A stretch of DNA of 64,000 nt from Argopecten irradians (Eukaryota; Mollusca; Bivalvia; Pectinida; Pectinidae), in contig NC_091145.1 in the NCBI RefSeq assembly GCF_041381155.1, positions 41,133,697 to 41,197,696 on the forward strand, written 5' to 3'. This document shows, one piece after another, positions 1 through 10,622 of the stretch. A program made the translations under genes and the position numbers. Numbering within the stretch: position 1 is the first letter of the stretch; every line of letters begins with the position of its first letter. Under the pieces are notes generated by a model, which worked only from the letters and a program-made list of their open reading frames with translations, was not told where the DNA came from and did not search any database.

Positions 1-478
1 ACATAGTCTATCCTCTTCCTTCCACGAACCATCAGTAACGCTAGGTTCATACTTCAGACATTTCCTCCTTATTTTTATATTAAAACATAGTCTATTCTCT
101 TCCTTCCACGAACCATCAGTAACGCTAGGTTCATACTTCAGACATTTCCTCCTTATTTTTATATTAAAACATAGTCTATCCTCTTCCTTCCACGAACCAT
201 TACTGACGCTAGGTTCATACTTCAGACATTTCCTCCTTATTTATATATTAAAACATAGTCTATCCTCTTCCTTCCACGAACCATCAGTAACGCTAGGTTC
301 ATACTTCAGACATTTCCTCCTTATTTTTATATTAAAACATAGTCTATCCTCTTCCTTCCACAAACCATTAGTAACGCTAGGTTCATACTTCAGACATTTC
401 CTCCTTATTTTTATATTAAAACATAGTCTATCCTCTTCCTTCCACAAACCATTAGTAACGCTAGGTTCATATCAGACA
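1..478. repeat. Tandem array, unit about 84-85 bp
   Basis: About 5.7 copies of a unit starting acatagtctatcctcttcc and ending in a tttttatattaaa tract. Copies differ at a few bases (for example cagtaacg versus tagtaacg) and the last copy is shortened. The array is cut by the window edge, so its full length is unknown. On the minus strand the 84-bp copies read as an open 28-codon repeat, which is a by-product of the repeat and not evidence for a gene. Confidence 0.95.
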
Positions 479-539
479 TTTCCTCCTTAAATGCAGATTC
501 GGGGATCACGTGATTCAAAATGATGTGTTTCACGGAAAG

Positions 540-613
540 ATGGCGACAAATCCTACTATTTCATGCATATTTTGCGGGAAAAACAGCTTATCTTACCATT
601 CAATCCACAGAAG
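540..613 (+). CDS. Candidate first coding exon, zinc-finger-like start
   Basis: The ATG at 540 lies in a good initiation context (ggaaagATGGCG). It opens 24 codons containing C-x2-C-x7-H-x2-H (CIFCGKNSLSYHSIH), a possible small zinc-binding unit. A CACGTG E-box is at 507-512, and AAGATGGCG resembles a YY1-type initiator. The exon would end in AAG followed by GTATAG, an acceptable 5' splice site, leaving two bases of a codon. The 67-bp minisatellite begins at that donor. A phase-matched acceptor follows the far end of the array (exon at 20120). Joined, the two would encode about 63 residues. The exon is short and supported only by motif, frame and splice signals; no family was recognised. It could be chance. 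Confidence 0.35.
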
Positions 614-684
614 GTATAGTATAAAACCATCTTTGTAGTGGTATGTAGTCTCGTGTACGAAAGCAGTACATAAAGTAGTTATAG
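614..684. repeat. Left edge of the 67-bp minisatellite
   Basis: One monomer of the same repeat found at 13763-20119 (tataaaaccatct, tgtagtggtatgtag, tctcgtgtacgaaag). It shows that the provirus lies inside, and near the left edge of, the array. Confidence 0.9.
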
Positions 685-2779
685 TTTCATGTTGTTTTTT
701 TCTTTTTCTATAGTTTCTGAAGATTTTCTGTAAATATAAATGAGACAGCTGTTTAGATCCGATGTTCTTTATTCCTTGTCCAAGCTCTGAGTGTATTACA
801 TGAATATGATAAACAATCATTCAGTACAAAGGTAAACTACAATTGATATCGACTTAGATATACAATACAGAAATATCTATTTGTCAAATAAGAGTTACAA
901 TTATATTAAATTGAACTACAATGTACATCAAAATAATTTACCGTATATAAAGAAAATATATACTATACTGAAGACTTTCGTTAAACATATTGTATTTGGG
1001 GAATGGGGATTAGCTAAGGTAAAGTCTATTCACTTGGCTATGAGAAGTACATTTAGCCTATAGATAAATGAACAAGCGATCTATTATTTACAATACTGAT
1101 ATTAAAAACAACACATTAATATCAGACATTAGAACAATTAGAAGAAAACTCATTTACACAACATTTATAAAATAAGCACGACCCATGAATAAGATTTGAC
1201 TATCTTCTGTTTACATTGACAACTTCTACTTTCACTTTTGATACTGTACTTCCGGCATGTAGTGGTCATTTCCGGTCAGACCGAAATTCGTTAGATAGAT
1301 AGTAATCATCAATAATCACCGAGCTTAAATCCGAGATCGAATATTAAGCTCTTATAATGAAAATGTACATTATGGATCAATGGTTATTCAAAGATTATAA
1401 TAAAAATATTTACATCTTAAATTTACTGATCATTGACGTTAGCAACTGACACAAAAACTTATGACACTTGTAGTTTAAAACTCGCTCATTCAGATCAGAT
1501 TAAACTAGTAGAGAAAAGTATACATTTCAGATTAAAAAGACAAAAATCATAAATCAATATTACACACATTTACCTCAATGATGAAATTCATATTGAATCG
1601 AGGAACATGATTTACACAAAGATGTATTTCGCACATGTCAGCAGTCATTCTATTTACGGAAGATCTCACAAGGGAGATAACTCTAACAAAAGTTGTAATT
1701 TAAGGTAACGCTTCACTGAACCACAAAGGTTCGCATAGATAATACTGATAACTTTAAGGTAAACTGATTTCTTACAGAACATGGTCTACCCTAGAGTTAA
1801 GTTATAGGTAAAACAGATAATAATGCTGCTTAGATTCCGAACATTCAAATTTACGCATTTGTTAATTCGTTTCTTTTGTTAGAAAGACTGCGACACAGAA
1901 TACATACATGTACGTAAAATATACAAATGAAAAATTTATATACAGCATTGAAAAATTAAATAACTTTTAAATCAAAATGAAACATAAATCATTTAACAAT
2001 ATAATGTCAAATAGCTAATATGACTGATGACGAATAAATGATTTTTAAAAATAACAAAGATAGTAAAAATAAAGGATTGCTTACCTGTAAATATAAATGA
2101 GACAGCTGTTTAGATCCGATGTTCTTTATTCCTTGTCCAAGCTCTGAGTGAAGAGCTGGACGATGAACCAAATCTAAACAGACTGTCCGAAGAACTTTTT
2201 CCGTATTCTGATTGGTCAGCCAATCAGATCTAAGATCAAGGTAAGACAATCAGACAATACCGTTTACTGCGACACAGCGCACTGGCATCTAATCACACTG
2301 TCGCTAATTGATACTTAATGCCTGACACGGCTGTCAGATAATTAACTGACCAGGTAAAATCACAGGTGCCTTGTAAATGTCATGATGGTGACATAACTTG
2401 TACAAAGGGAAGATAAATCTGGAGGAACAGGTGTTTACTTCAAGTGACCATAGAGTAATTAAAATTGCAATTAGCTATGTAGATATTCTTTGTTTGTTAA
2501 CTAGCCAACACTAATAACACACGGCGTGGGTAGGATATTATTACAATGATCAAAGGAAAGGAATTACATACAATAAAGCTGACACACATGTTTCTTGAGA
2601 AAGATTGTATCACATACTTTATACATAATTATTTTAAATTCTTGAAATAATTTCTTCAATGCATTTTGATTTCTAATTCCTTTTTCTTACTAAATATGAC
2701 CTTTTATTTACAAAAACAGAGAATTATAAAGAAAAGTCTAAAATAAAACTTTTTACAAAAATCACAGATTTTCACTATG
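685..2779 (-). repeat. 3' LTR of the provirus
   Basis: The direct repeat partner of 11668-13762, equal in length and about 99.6% identical by eye. Read on the minus strand, a TGAAAATC start and a CAACA end near the limits would give a TG...CA frame. Just upstream of it is only a weak purine stretch (AGGGAAA, 2783-2789) as a polypurine tract. It contains two copies of a 69-bp segment (728-793 and 2085-2153) whose first copy in transcription order ends at a splice donor. Confidence 0.92.
768..773 (-). terminator. AATAAA poly(A) signal near the LTR 3' end
   Basis: AATAAA on the minus strand about 80 bases before the end of the 3' LTR, the usual place for a retroelement poly(A) signal. The same hexamer recurs in the upstream 69-bp copy (2125-2130) and in the 5' LTR (11751-11756, 13108-13113). 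Confidence 0.45.
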
Positions 2780-3434
2780 AAATTTCCCTATTGGTCACAA
2801 AAATCTTTGTCCTCAAAGATAAAAATGATAGTATTTGGTAAGTAAATTTATCTGGCTAGAAGCAAGATAAAAAAATGATGAAATTGGAATAATATATACA
2901 AACAATTCACAAAAAATGAGAATCATGTAAAATTGTAAAACAAGAAATTGAAATACAAGGGAGATAATCATGATTAAGATGAGAAATAACATTATTTGTA
3001 CAATTAGTGAAAATAAATTGAAGATAATTTGACAAAACACTAATTTTGTACTAAGTTGTACAAGCATCTAACCAAGTACATGTATCCATATTTGAAATCA
3101 TATCAACACTATTTGATTTCTATATACACAAAAAAAAATATACACACATACAGATTATGACCTTTTCCTGAGATCTGAACACAAAATTGCCAGAAATAAA
3201 GGTAAAAATTTGATAAGAGCGAACATCAGCTCTATCATAGTCATATGAAAATTTCTTTTGCCTGAATAGGCTTGAATTCATTGCATGAGTACAAGAAAAA
3301 TTGCACAAACAATAAAATCAATCAACAGTAATTGTTGAATAACAATAAACAAAAAAATATATATACATAATATACAAGAAATTTGCATGTCATGTCTTGA
3401 TCATACAAATTTGTCCTGAGGTTTTTTTTTTTTT
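2780..3434 (-). other. Provirus region between env and the 3' LTR
   Basis: About 655 bases of AT-rich sequence after the env stop with no convincing gene. The short open frames at 2813-3067 and 3120-3308 look like composition effects. A T-tract lies at 3421-3434. Confidence 0.7.
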
Positions 3435-5813
3435 TCAAAGTGAAAGAAGATGGAAATATCCATGATGACATACTAAAGTATATGCCGCATAAGGCTGCCT
3501 CAATATTTTCCTAATTGCGTGTGCCTGTGTAGGTGACAAACGGACCTTGTTAGTTGGGTAAATCCTGTGCTTGCTATTATTGTTAATAATAGAGAACTCT
3601 GACCAGTCTACACTTAACACAGGAAAGATCCTACCAAACACTTGAATATTATTAATATCAATTGAAGGAGAAATAGTCCAGTTGTCAGGACATAGAGGTA
3701 AAGAGGCAATGCGAACCAGTTCACATGTAGTGCCAGTGGTTAGTTCAAGAAAGACAGCAGTTTTATGATTGTTGTGAAACTTTCGACGTATGCAGTAAAT
3801 TGAAGTTAGTATAAATACTGTGGTCAAAAGTGAAAGTGTTACATAAGGCCATGGTGTCATTAGGGTATTATACACATTTTCAGTAAGGGTGTAAGATGTG
3901 GTTGGGTTAGGAACACCTTGAAAATGAAAGCTGGGTACATGAGGTGATACAGTAAATGCCTGAACTGTGTGAGCTTTCTGAACGAGTAACATCATAGCAG
4001 ATACTTTCCTTAATTTTGAGTACAAAAAGAAAATTAAGATAATTGCTATGCCTGAAGTTGCTGTTCCTACTAGTGCGATTACACCACTAGTGTCTGGCCA
4101 TGTTCCTGAAGTAAATGGAATTTGTCCTTCTAACATAGATTCAGCTAAGGATTTGAATACAGTTTCACCTCTCTTAGTTGTCTCAACAATCTTCTTTAAA
4201 CTTAAATGATATTTCTGATCTGTAGCTAACTTTACAGAAAATGAGTGATTATAGATGTTCAAATTTGGTATTTTAACATGAACAAAATCTGGGTAGGCGG
4301 TATCACCAAAAATAGAACTGTGTTGTGAGCTAGGGAAAAATTCTTGAAGAAGAGCAAGGTTGACTGGATGAATGACTGAAATGTCATTTGTATCATTCTT
4401 ACATTTACCTAGACGAGGAGGTACAATAGGATTTCCTGCTGTTACAGTACATAAACAGGGTATTCTGACTACACAAAATGAGCAACCTTTGATTATCTTC
4501 TGACCATTTGGACAGTCTAATGCTAACATTGGTATATGATACATGAGTAGAGTAGAAGGTGCTAACTCTGTAATGGTTGGTGACAATACATTAGGTAAAA
4601 ATCTAAAATCACATCTAGCTTTTACAGACTCTTTATGATTATAAAAGATAGCTGATATACAGGAAGATGTTGCTACTGACGAGAGAGCTAAATGAAACTT
4701 ACAGTATAAAATGTCTGTTCCTGTACAATCTTGTAATTGTTGGTGAGACAAAGTAGAAAAATGTTGATTGTCACTTGTATGTACAAAATAATCAGGAGTG
4801 TCCAACAATTGTGTTGCATGAGAAGATGTTGAATTAACAGGTACTGGTGCGGAATACACTTTGTATACAAGCAATGGATGTATAAATGATGAAATAGGAA
4901 TTTTCATAAGTAAATATAACATAGAATTATGTCTAGCATACACAAAATTGGCGTAATGATAGTAATACAATGGTTCATTATGTATAATGCTAAATCCTTT
5001 GTACTTAGAAGACATGATGTTTTGAACTTGTTTCAAGGTTGATTTCATAATCTTAGGAGATAGCAGAAAGGGAGATAATTTACCTTTTGCTAGATCATGA
5101 ATAGCTAACTTAGCATGTTCTAAATGCTTATCCAATGTTGATGTAGCATTAATCTGAGTGAGCATAAGATTATCTAATAATACCAATTCGTGCTCAATGC
5201 CATCTAATGAAGCAGTAAATTGTTCTGATAATGTGACAGTTTGATCATGATTGCTTTTAACAGCTTCAACAATATTATCAAGACGTTCATTGACTACAGA
5301 TATGAAAGACGTTAACTGGTGACTTTGAGAAGCCATAGCTTTAGCTAACTTGACATTGTTATTGTTCAACACTTGCATGTGACGCTTTAGGTCCTCAACA
5401 TCATCTGATGTTGCAGTTCCAAACAACGACTTGGAAATTTGTCCAATGAAGTCTAGTAAACCACGTTTGGATCTACCAGAACTAAGGGTATTTGGGAAGT
5501 AAGAATGTGGAATAAGACGATGAATTTCCTTCACAGTAGAGTTGACATTAGACATACACTGAGTACGCAACTTGTTAAGCGAATCGACCACTTGATTTGC
5601 CATTTTACACGTCTGTCTTTGACATGTACGAATTCCTGGTAGATACAATGGTGAAGGAAGGGGTATCTTGAACGTGTGAGTCCAATATTCTTGACCAAGA
5701 TGTAACTGAGCAGTAGGTTCAAACAAAATTCCATAGTTTAACCTTTGAACTGGTGATGAATCCGCGACAACTAAGGGAATGCAGAGGAACATCACAGCTA
5801 GAATGGCCCACAT
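3435..5813 (-). CDS. env: Envelope glycoprotein, fusion-protein type
   Basis: 792 residues from the ATG at 5813. That start gives a clean signal peptide (MWAILAVMFLCIPLVVA) directly after a splice acceptor; an in-frame ATG at 5906 lies upstream of the acceptor and would spoil the signal. A furin-type RSKR is at about residues 114-117, followed at once by a glycine-led hydrophobic stretch (GLLDFIGQ ... FGTATSDD). This is the arrangement of class I fusion subunits in baculovirus F-like and errantiviral Env. A long helical or coiled-coil region follows (about 140-260), then a cysteine-rich segment (about 360-470) and several N-glycosylation sequons. A transmembrane helix is at about 577-599, and a second hydrophobic helix at about 655-675 is followed by about 115 further residues. 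The second helix and long tail are unusual. The frame is open throughout. Expected role: cell-surface fusion protein made from a spliced mRNA. Confidence 0.85.
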   Translation of the reverse strand: MWAILAVMFLCIPLVVADSSPVQRLNYGILFEPTAQLHLGQEYWTHTFKIPLPSPLYLPGIRTCQRQTCKMANQVVDSLNKLRTQCMSNVNSTVKEIHRLIPHSYFPNTLSSGRSKRGLLDFIGQISKSLFGTATSDDVEDLKRHMQVLNNNNVKLAKAMASQSHQLTSFISVVNERLDNIVEAVKSNHDQTVTLSEQFTASLDGIEHELVLLDNLMLTQINATSTLDKHLEHAKLAIHDLAKGKLSPFLLSPKIMKSTLKQVQNIMSSKYKGFSIIHNEPLYYYHYANFVYARHNSMLYLLMKIPISSFIHPLLVYKVYSAPVPVNSTSSHATQLLDTPDYFVHTSDNQHFSTLSHQQLQDCTGTDILYCKFHLALSSVATSSCISAIFYNHKESVKARCDFRFLPNVLSPTITELAPSTLLMYHIPMLALDCPNGQKIIKGCSFCVVRIPCLCTVTAGNPIVPPRLGKCKNDTNDISVIHPVNLALLQEFFPSSQHSSIFGDTAYPDFVHVKIPNLNIYNHSFSVKLATDQKYHLSLKKIVETTKRGETVFKSLAESMLEGQIPFTSGTWPDTSGVIALVGTATSGIAIILIFFLYSKLRKVSAMMLLVQKAHTVQAFTVSPHVPSFHFQGVPNPTTSYTLTENVYNTLMTPWPYVTLSLLTTVFILTSIYCIRRKFHNNHKTAVFLELTTGTTCELVRIASLPLCPDNWTISPSIDINNIQVFGRIFPVLSVDWSEFSIINNNSKHRIYPTNKVRLSPTQAHAIRKILRQPYAAYTLVCHHGYFHLLSL

Positions 5814-5833
5814 TTGAGATACACTATTCACAC

Positions 5834-5850
5834 CTAGAGAAGAATAAGAA
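5834..5850 (-). promoter_or_regulatory. Splice acceptor for env mRNA
   Basis: The minus strand reads a pyrimidine-rich TTTTTCTTATTCTTCTCTAG, with AG at 5835-5834, then 20 bases to the env ATG. Env therefore probably comes from a subgenomic mRNA that skips gag-pol. The likely donor is the CAG/GTAAGC in the 5' LTR (13068/13067), but the pairing is inferred. Confidence 0.55.
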
Positions 5851-6029
5851 AAATAAGACTCAGTTAGTGATCTGTGTACCGGTAAAAGTCTCTGGCCAGG
5901 AGACATTTAGCACTAAATTGACAAACAAATATCAAAATCTTAGTAACATAACACTAAAGAGGAAAAGAAAAATAAAGGAATGAAAGAAAGTGGTATGAGA
6001 ATATAATGAAATCTCAATTGAAGTTTAAT

Positions 6030-9000
6030 CTATTGCTGTGAAAAACATGTCATGTTAGACTGTTTGTTCTTTCGTTTTTTCTTCCCATGTTGTGTTTTTG
6101 TAATATGAAATTCTCTCACCAATGAGGCAGGAAGATTCCCTTCTGGTTCCCAGGTCCTTTCTGAGTAACCTTTCCATTTAACACGGAATTCCTTAATTCC
6201 ATTTCGAATTCTATAACGAAGCAACTTATCAATTGGATAAGTCTGAGAGTCTTGAGAATCAGACTGTACATTTGATTTCAGAGATGAGGGAACACCTAAT
6301 CCTTGTGACTGAGAATTATCACTTTGTGATGGGGTGTTTACTGTCCTTGATACTTTTGTATTTTGATCACTAACAGTTTGTGGTTGTGGGACATGATGCA
6401 AATTGGCATTATTTCTTTGAGAGGAGGCATTACCTTGCCGAGAACCGTGACATACTTTGGCATCCTTTCTTTGAGATGTGGCATCAGTCTGCCGAGAACT
6501 ATGATGCGTGTTGGCATCCTTTCGTTTAGAGGTGGCTTTTGTCTGCCGAGAACTATGATGCATGTTGGCATCATTTCTTTGAGATGTGGCATCAGGCTGC
6601 CGAGAACTATGATGCGTGTTAGCATCATTTCTTTGAGAAGTGGCATCAGTCTGTCGAGAACTATGATGCGTGTTGGCATCATTTCTTTGAGAAGTGGCAT
6701 CAGTTTCCCGAGAACTATGATGCGTGTTGGCATCATTTCTTTGAGAAGTGGCATCAGTCTGCCGAGAACTATGATGTGTGTTGGCATCATTTCTTACCTG
6801 CTGGGATGGAGGATCAAGTATAACTCTACCTGTGGGATTGACATAAACCTTCAATCTGTTTGCATGAATGAGTGATTTCAATTCTTTGTGAGTGCTACAG
6901 CGCCTTAATTTATATGTATGATTTGGACCAATGTCTGTAATATAGAAAGGACCATCCCAGGGATTATGTAGTTTTGGAGAAAGACCTTGTGGTACCCGAG
7001 TAGAATGTAATAAAACAAGATCTCCATTCTTGAATTGTGGCTCTTTTGCTTTCCTGTCATGTTGTTGCTTCTGTTTGGCTTTAGCAGCTGTAATATTTTT
7101 CGCTGCTAACTCTTTTACATACTTAAGATGTTTTAGTAGTGCTGTTACGTGAGACTTGGCATCTTTATTTAAACCTTGCTTAGGGAGTAGGGAAGTGTCA
7201 AATGGGAGATTCATCTCTTTACCATACAATAGTTGATAAGGAGACATTTCTGAAGATTGAGTTGATGGACTCATACGGAATGCCATGAGAATACCTGGTA
7301 AAAATTCTGTCCAGTTTTGTTGATTTTCATCCACATAAGCTCTGAGACATTGAGCTAAGGTGCTGTTCATACGTTCACATGTTGAGTTTGTTTGGGGATG
7401 ATAAGAGCTAGTGAAATGTCTGGTTACCTGAAATATTTCACAGACAGCGGTAACTATCTTAGACAGAAAATTTTGTCCTCTATCACTCACAATGGAATGT
7501 GGTGCTCCGTACCTGCTAAAAATTTCAGAATAAAGTACTCTAGCAATCTCCTTAGAATCTTGAGTCTTAAGAGGGAAGGCTTCAGGCCACTTACTAAATG
7601 AGTCAACAATAAGAAGGATGTATTTGTATCCCTCAGATGAAGTAGTAATGGGACCTAAGATATCCATATGCAGTCTGGAAAATGTACCATCTGGGACAGG
7701 CATGGGAGTTAAAGGTGCATTTCTCAGGTTTGTTGGCTTTTTGATCCTTTGACATGTATCACATGTGTGAATATAGTCTGAAATGTTTTGATACATTTTT
7801 GGCCAATAATATTTGAGTTGAACTGCATGGTAAGTTCGGTCAAATCCTAAGTGTGCTCCTCCTGCTTGACTGTCATGATATGACTTGAGGACATCGTCTC
7901 TGAGACATCTAGGTACTGCAAGTTGACGAACAGGAAGTTGTCCTTTTCGAGTAGATCGTGAGTAATGTAGATGATACAGAATGTCATCAAGTAGTACATA
8001 TCTATCAGAAAGAGCTAAAACTCTGTCAGCATTGACCTTACCAGCTGGTAATATACCTGTCTGAAGATATTCATAAAGGTCAGAAAAATCAGGGCACTGT
8101 GATTGTAACAGTGAAACAGAGTCTAAAGGAACAGGATCAGATATTTCTGATATTACCTCAGGTTGAAGCTGGGTGTTGTGTGAGTACTCAAAGATAACTT
8201 GAAAAGAAGATTTTGAGTCTAAAACAGTAGCGACATCAGAAGAAGGTAGACTATCTTCAATAGGAGACGAATCTGTAATATCATAGGGTCTCCTTGACAG
8301 GGCATCTGCGACTTCATTTTTCTTACCTGTTTTGTAGATTATTTCATAATCATAGCTTTGAAGAAGAACAGACCAACGAGCTAACCTACCTGTTGAATTC
8401 TGTTTGATGTCCTTCAGCCATTTAAGTGCACAATGGTCAGTATAGATAGTAAAACTCTTACCTGCGAGATACACATGGTAGTTCTTTATACCTTCAACTA
8501 TAGCAAGACCTTCTCTTTCTGAGATACTATACTTACGCTCACAGTTGTTTAATGAACGTCCACCATAGGCAATGACCCTTTCTCTGTTCTGATCATCAAG
8601 TTGTCCCAACACATAACCAATAGACTCACCTGAAGCATCTGTAGTAAGGATAAAAGGCTTTGAGTGGTCCGGATAAGCCAGAATAGGAGAAGATGTGAGA
8701 GCAGTTTTAAGAGAGTCAAAAGCATTCTGACAATCAGTGGTCCATTCAAACTTTCTGTCCAATTTAGTGAGGGCATGTAGGGGTGCTGCTATCTTACTGT
8801 AACCTTTGACAAATTTTCTGTAATAATTACAGAGTCCTAGAAATGATCTCACCTGTTTAGGGTTTTTGGGAGTTGGAAATGACTTAGCAGCATCTGTTTT
8901 TGAGGTATCTACCTCAACACCTTCCTTTGATATAATGTGTCCGAGGTAACAAACACGAGGTTTTGCAAACGAACATTTGCTACCTTTTAAAGTCAGGTTA

Positions 9001-10622
9001 GCAGACTTAAGACGATCGAAGACTTGTTGAAGATGTTGAATATGTGCTTCAAAGGAACGAGAGAAAACTAAGATGTCATCTACATAGACTAAACAAGTTT
9101 TCCAGTTTAAATCTCTCAAAACCTTTGTCATCAATGATTGGAAGCTAGCTGGGCTATTCACAAGTCCGAAAGGCATTCTTTTCCACTGGTACACACCAGT
9201 TGGTGTAACAAATGCAGACTTATGAGCCGTTTTGGGGTCCATTGGGATTTGCCAAAACCCAGAAGCTAGATCAAGGCTGGAAAAGAATTGAGCCTTAGTT
9301 TCTCCTATGGCATCAAATACATCTTCAAGGCGAGGGAGAGGGAAAGTGAATTGTTTAGTTACAGCATTTAATTTCCTGTAATCAACAGCAAAGCGTAACT
9401 GACCATTTTTCTTTTTCACCATAACAACTGGCGATTGCCACATTGATGTTGATTCTGAAATAATGTCATTCTCTAACATTTCTCTTATTTGACGTTCAGT
9501 TTCTGCTTTCACTTCTGGAGTTTGTCTATAAAATCTCTGACGAATAGGAGTAGCCTCCCCTGTTTCTATCGTGTGAAAATCATAGTTAGTTTTACCCAGT
9601 TCTGATAAGTTGGTAGCAAAGACAGATCTATTACTGTTGAGAAATGTCAGGAGAACATTTTTTTGTTGTTCAGAAAGATCCGAATTTTCAAGGTCAAATG
9701 AGAGTTCCTGTGATTCAGAAGTAGATTGAGATAGAGTAGTGTGGCTTTGTTTACTCTGACCATTACCTACTGAAGACTCTAAGGGGGTAACTGTTTCATT
9801 GTCAATAATAGATACTGAAGCTACAGCCTTGTTTCTCGAAATAACTACATCTTTCTCTGTTGGGTTCATAACCTGTAACACAGTTTTCTTACCAGATTGT
9901 ACTACAGAAACACACTTAGCACCTGCGATACCTAACTTAGGTAAATCTGGTAAAGGTTCAAGTAACACATTAGATCCTACCGGGAGTGTCGAAACGTCTA
10001 CCTGTATATTTGATATGCACATTGATGGTACAGTGATACTAGTGGAAGTTCTAGCTATACCTAAGTTTGTGTCTATTGAGAACACAGTGTTTGATGTTGG
10101 TTCTTGAAGCTGAAGTGTTCTAGTTGATGCATTAAAAACAGCTTGATTTTTCTCAAGAAAATCCATACCCAAAATAATAGGTTGATGAAACTTTTCAAAT
10201 ACATGAAATACTTGTGTGATGAATAAACCTCCAAAAGAAATTGGCAAGGACACTGACCCTAAACTGCAGTGATTTTCACCGCCGGCTACTAATACACTAA
10301 TTGCTGAACATTTTTGTAGTGTTGACATATCAAAATTGACTCTTTCTAATAAAGGCAAAGCTACACATGAAATGGATGCTCCTGTATCTACTAATGCCTT
10401 GACAGGTGTACCATATAATTCAACACTCACAGTGTTCCTATCGACAGGGGTGACCAGGTTAATGTTAGTAACTTGCTTTCCTACAGCCTTGGAAGGTCTG
10501 TCTGAAGCTCTACCACTATTAGTTTTAGTAGGTGAAGGTTTACTAATTGGTGCCCTATGAGAAGTACTATTAGCATTTGTGCTGTTTAGGTGCCTATCCT
10601 TGCTAGGGATAGGCGCGTATCC
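6030..10622 (-). CDS. pol: Pol polyprotein: PR-RT-RNaseH-IN-chromodomain
   Basis: Open in the gag frame directly after the gag UAG, with no ATG before the protease; the first plausible start at 10430 is a GTG, so Pol is most likely made as Gag-Pol by readthrough. Numbering from 10430: protease LVDTGAS (13-19) and ILGMDFL (86-92); RT with YVDD (449-452); RNase H with D598, E640, D665 and D709; integrase with HHCC (H852, H860, C890, C893) and D923, D983, E1019 (59 and 35 residues between them); GPY/F-like PWDGPFYI (about 1157-1164). A 16-18-residue repeat follows (1213-1356), then a chromodomain (about 1398-1440, with VKWKGY and TWEP) and a basic tail. All catalytic residues are present. The chromodomain suggests targeting to methylated histone H3, by analogy with chromoviruses. 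Confidence 0.95.
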   Translation of the reverse strand, partial: GYAPIPSKDRHLNSTNANSTSHRAPISKPSPTKTNSGRASDRPSKAVGKQVTNINLVTPVDRNTVSVELYGTPVKALVDTGASISCVALPLLERVNFDMSTLQKCSAISVLVAGGENHCSLGSVSLPISFGGLFITQVFHVFEKFHQPIILGMDFLEKNQAVFNASTRTLQLQEPTSNTVFSIDTNLGIARTSTSITVPSMCISNIQVDVSTLPVGSNVLLEPLPDLPKLGIAGAKCVSVVQSGKKTVLQVMNPTEKDVVISRNKAVASVSIIDNETVTPLESSVGNGQSKQSHTTLSQSTSESQELSFDLENSDLSEQQKNVLLTFLNSNRSVFATNLSELGKTNYDFHTIETGEATPIRQRFYRQTPEVKAETERQIREMLENDIISESTSMWQSPVVMVKKKNGQLRFAVDYRKLNAVTKQFTFPLPRLEDVFDAIGETKAQFFSSLDLASGFWQIPMDPKTAHKSAFVTPTGVYQWKRMPFGLVNSPASFQSLMTKVLRDLNWKTCLVYVDDILVFSRSFEAHIQHLQQVFDRLKSANLTLKGSKCSFAKPRVCYLGHIISKEGVEVDTSKTDAAKSFPTPKNPKQVRSFLGLCNYYRKFVKGYSKIAAPLHALTKLDRKFEWTTDCQNAFDSLKTALTSSPILAYPDHSKPFILTTDASGESIGYVLGQLDDQNRERVIAYGGRSLNNCERKYSISEREGLAIVEGIKNYHVYLAGKSFTIYTDHCALKWLKDIKQNSTGRLARWSVLLQSYDYEIIYKTGKKNEVADALSRRPYDITDSSPIEDSLPSSDVATVLDSKSSFQVIFEYSHNTQLQPEVISEISDPVPLDSVSLLQSQCPDFSDLYEYLQTGILPAGKVNADRVLALSDRYVLLDDILYHLHYSRSTRKGQLPVRQLAVPRCLRDDVLKSYHDSQAGGAHLGFDRTYHAVQLKYYWPKMYQNISDYIHTCDTCQRIKKPTNLRNAPLTPMPVPDGTFSRLHMDILGPITTSSEGYKYILLIVDSFSKWPEAFPLKTQDSKEIARVLYSEIFSRYGAPHSIVSDRGQNFLSKIVTAVCEIFQVTRHFTSSYHPQTNSTCERMNSTLAQCLRAYVDENQQNWTEFLPGILMAFRMSPSTQSSEMSPYQLLYGKEMNLPFDTSLLPKQGLNKDAKSHVTALLKHLKYVKELAAKNITAAKAKQKQQHDRKAKEPQFKNGDLVLLHSTRVPQGLSPKLHNPWDGPFYITDIGPNHTYKLRRCSTHKELKSLIHANRLKVYVNPTGRVILDPPSQQVRNDANTHHSSRQTDATSQRNDANTHHSSRETDATSQRNDANTHHSSRQTDATSQRNDANTHHSSRQPDATSQRNDANMHHSSRQTKATSKRKDANTHHSSRQTDATSQRKDAKVCHGSRQGNASSQRNNANLHHVPQPQTVSDQNTKVSRTVNTPSQSDNSQSQGLGVPSSLKSNVQSDSQDSQTYPIDKLLRYRIRNGIKEFRVKWKGYSERTWEPEGNLPASLVREFHITKTQHGKKKRKNKQSNMTCFSQQ
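6363..6794 (-). repeat. In-frame 54-bp minisatellite within pol
   Basis: Eight copies of an 18-codon unit (RNDANTHHSSRQTDATSQ and variants) between the integrase C-terminal domain and the chromodomain. 54 bp keeps the frame, so copy number can change without breaking Pol. The later copies (in protein order) are more diverged. Confidence 0.92.

Noticed and set aside
241..447. 28-residue repeat open frame in the first array
   Set aside because: The unit is 84 bp, hence open by chance; no start, splice or domain support.
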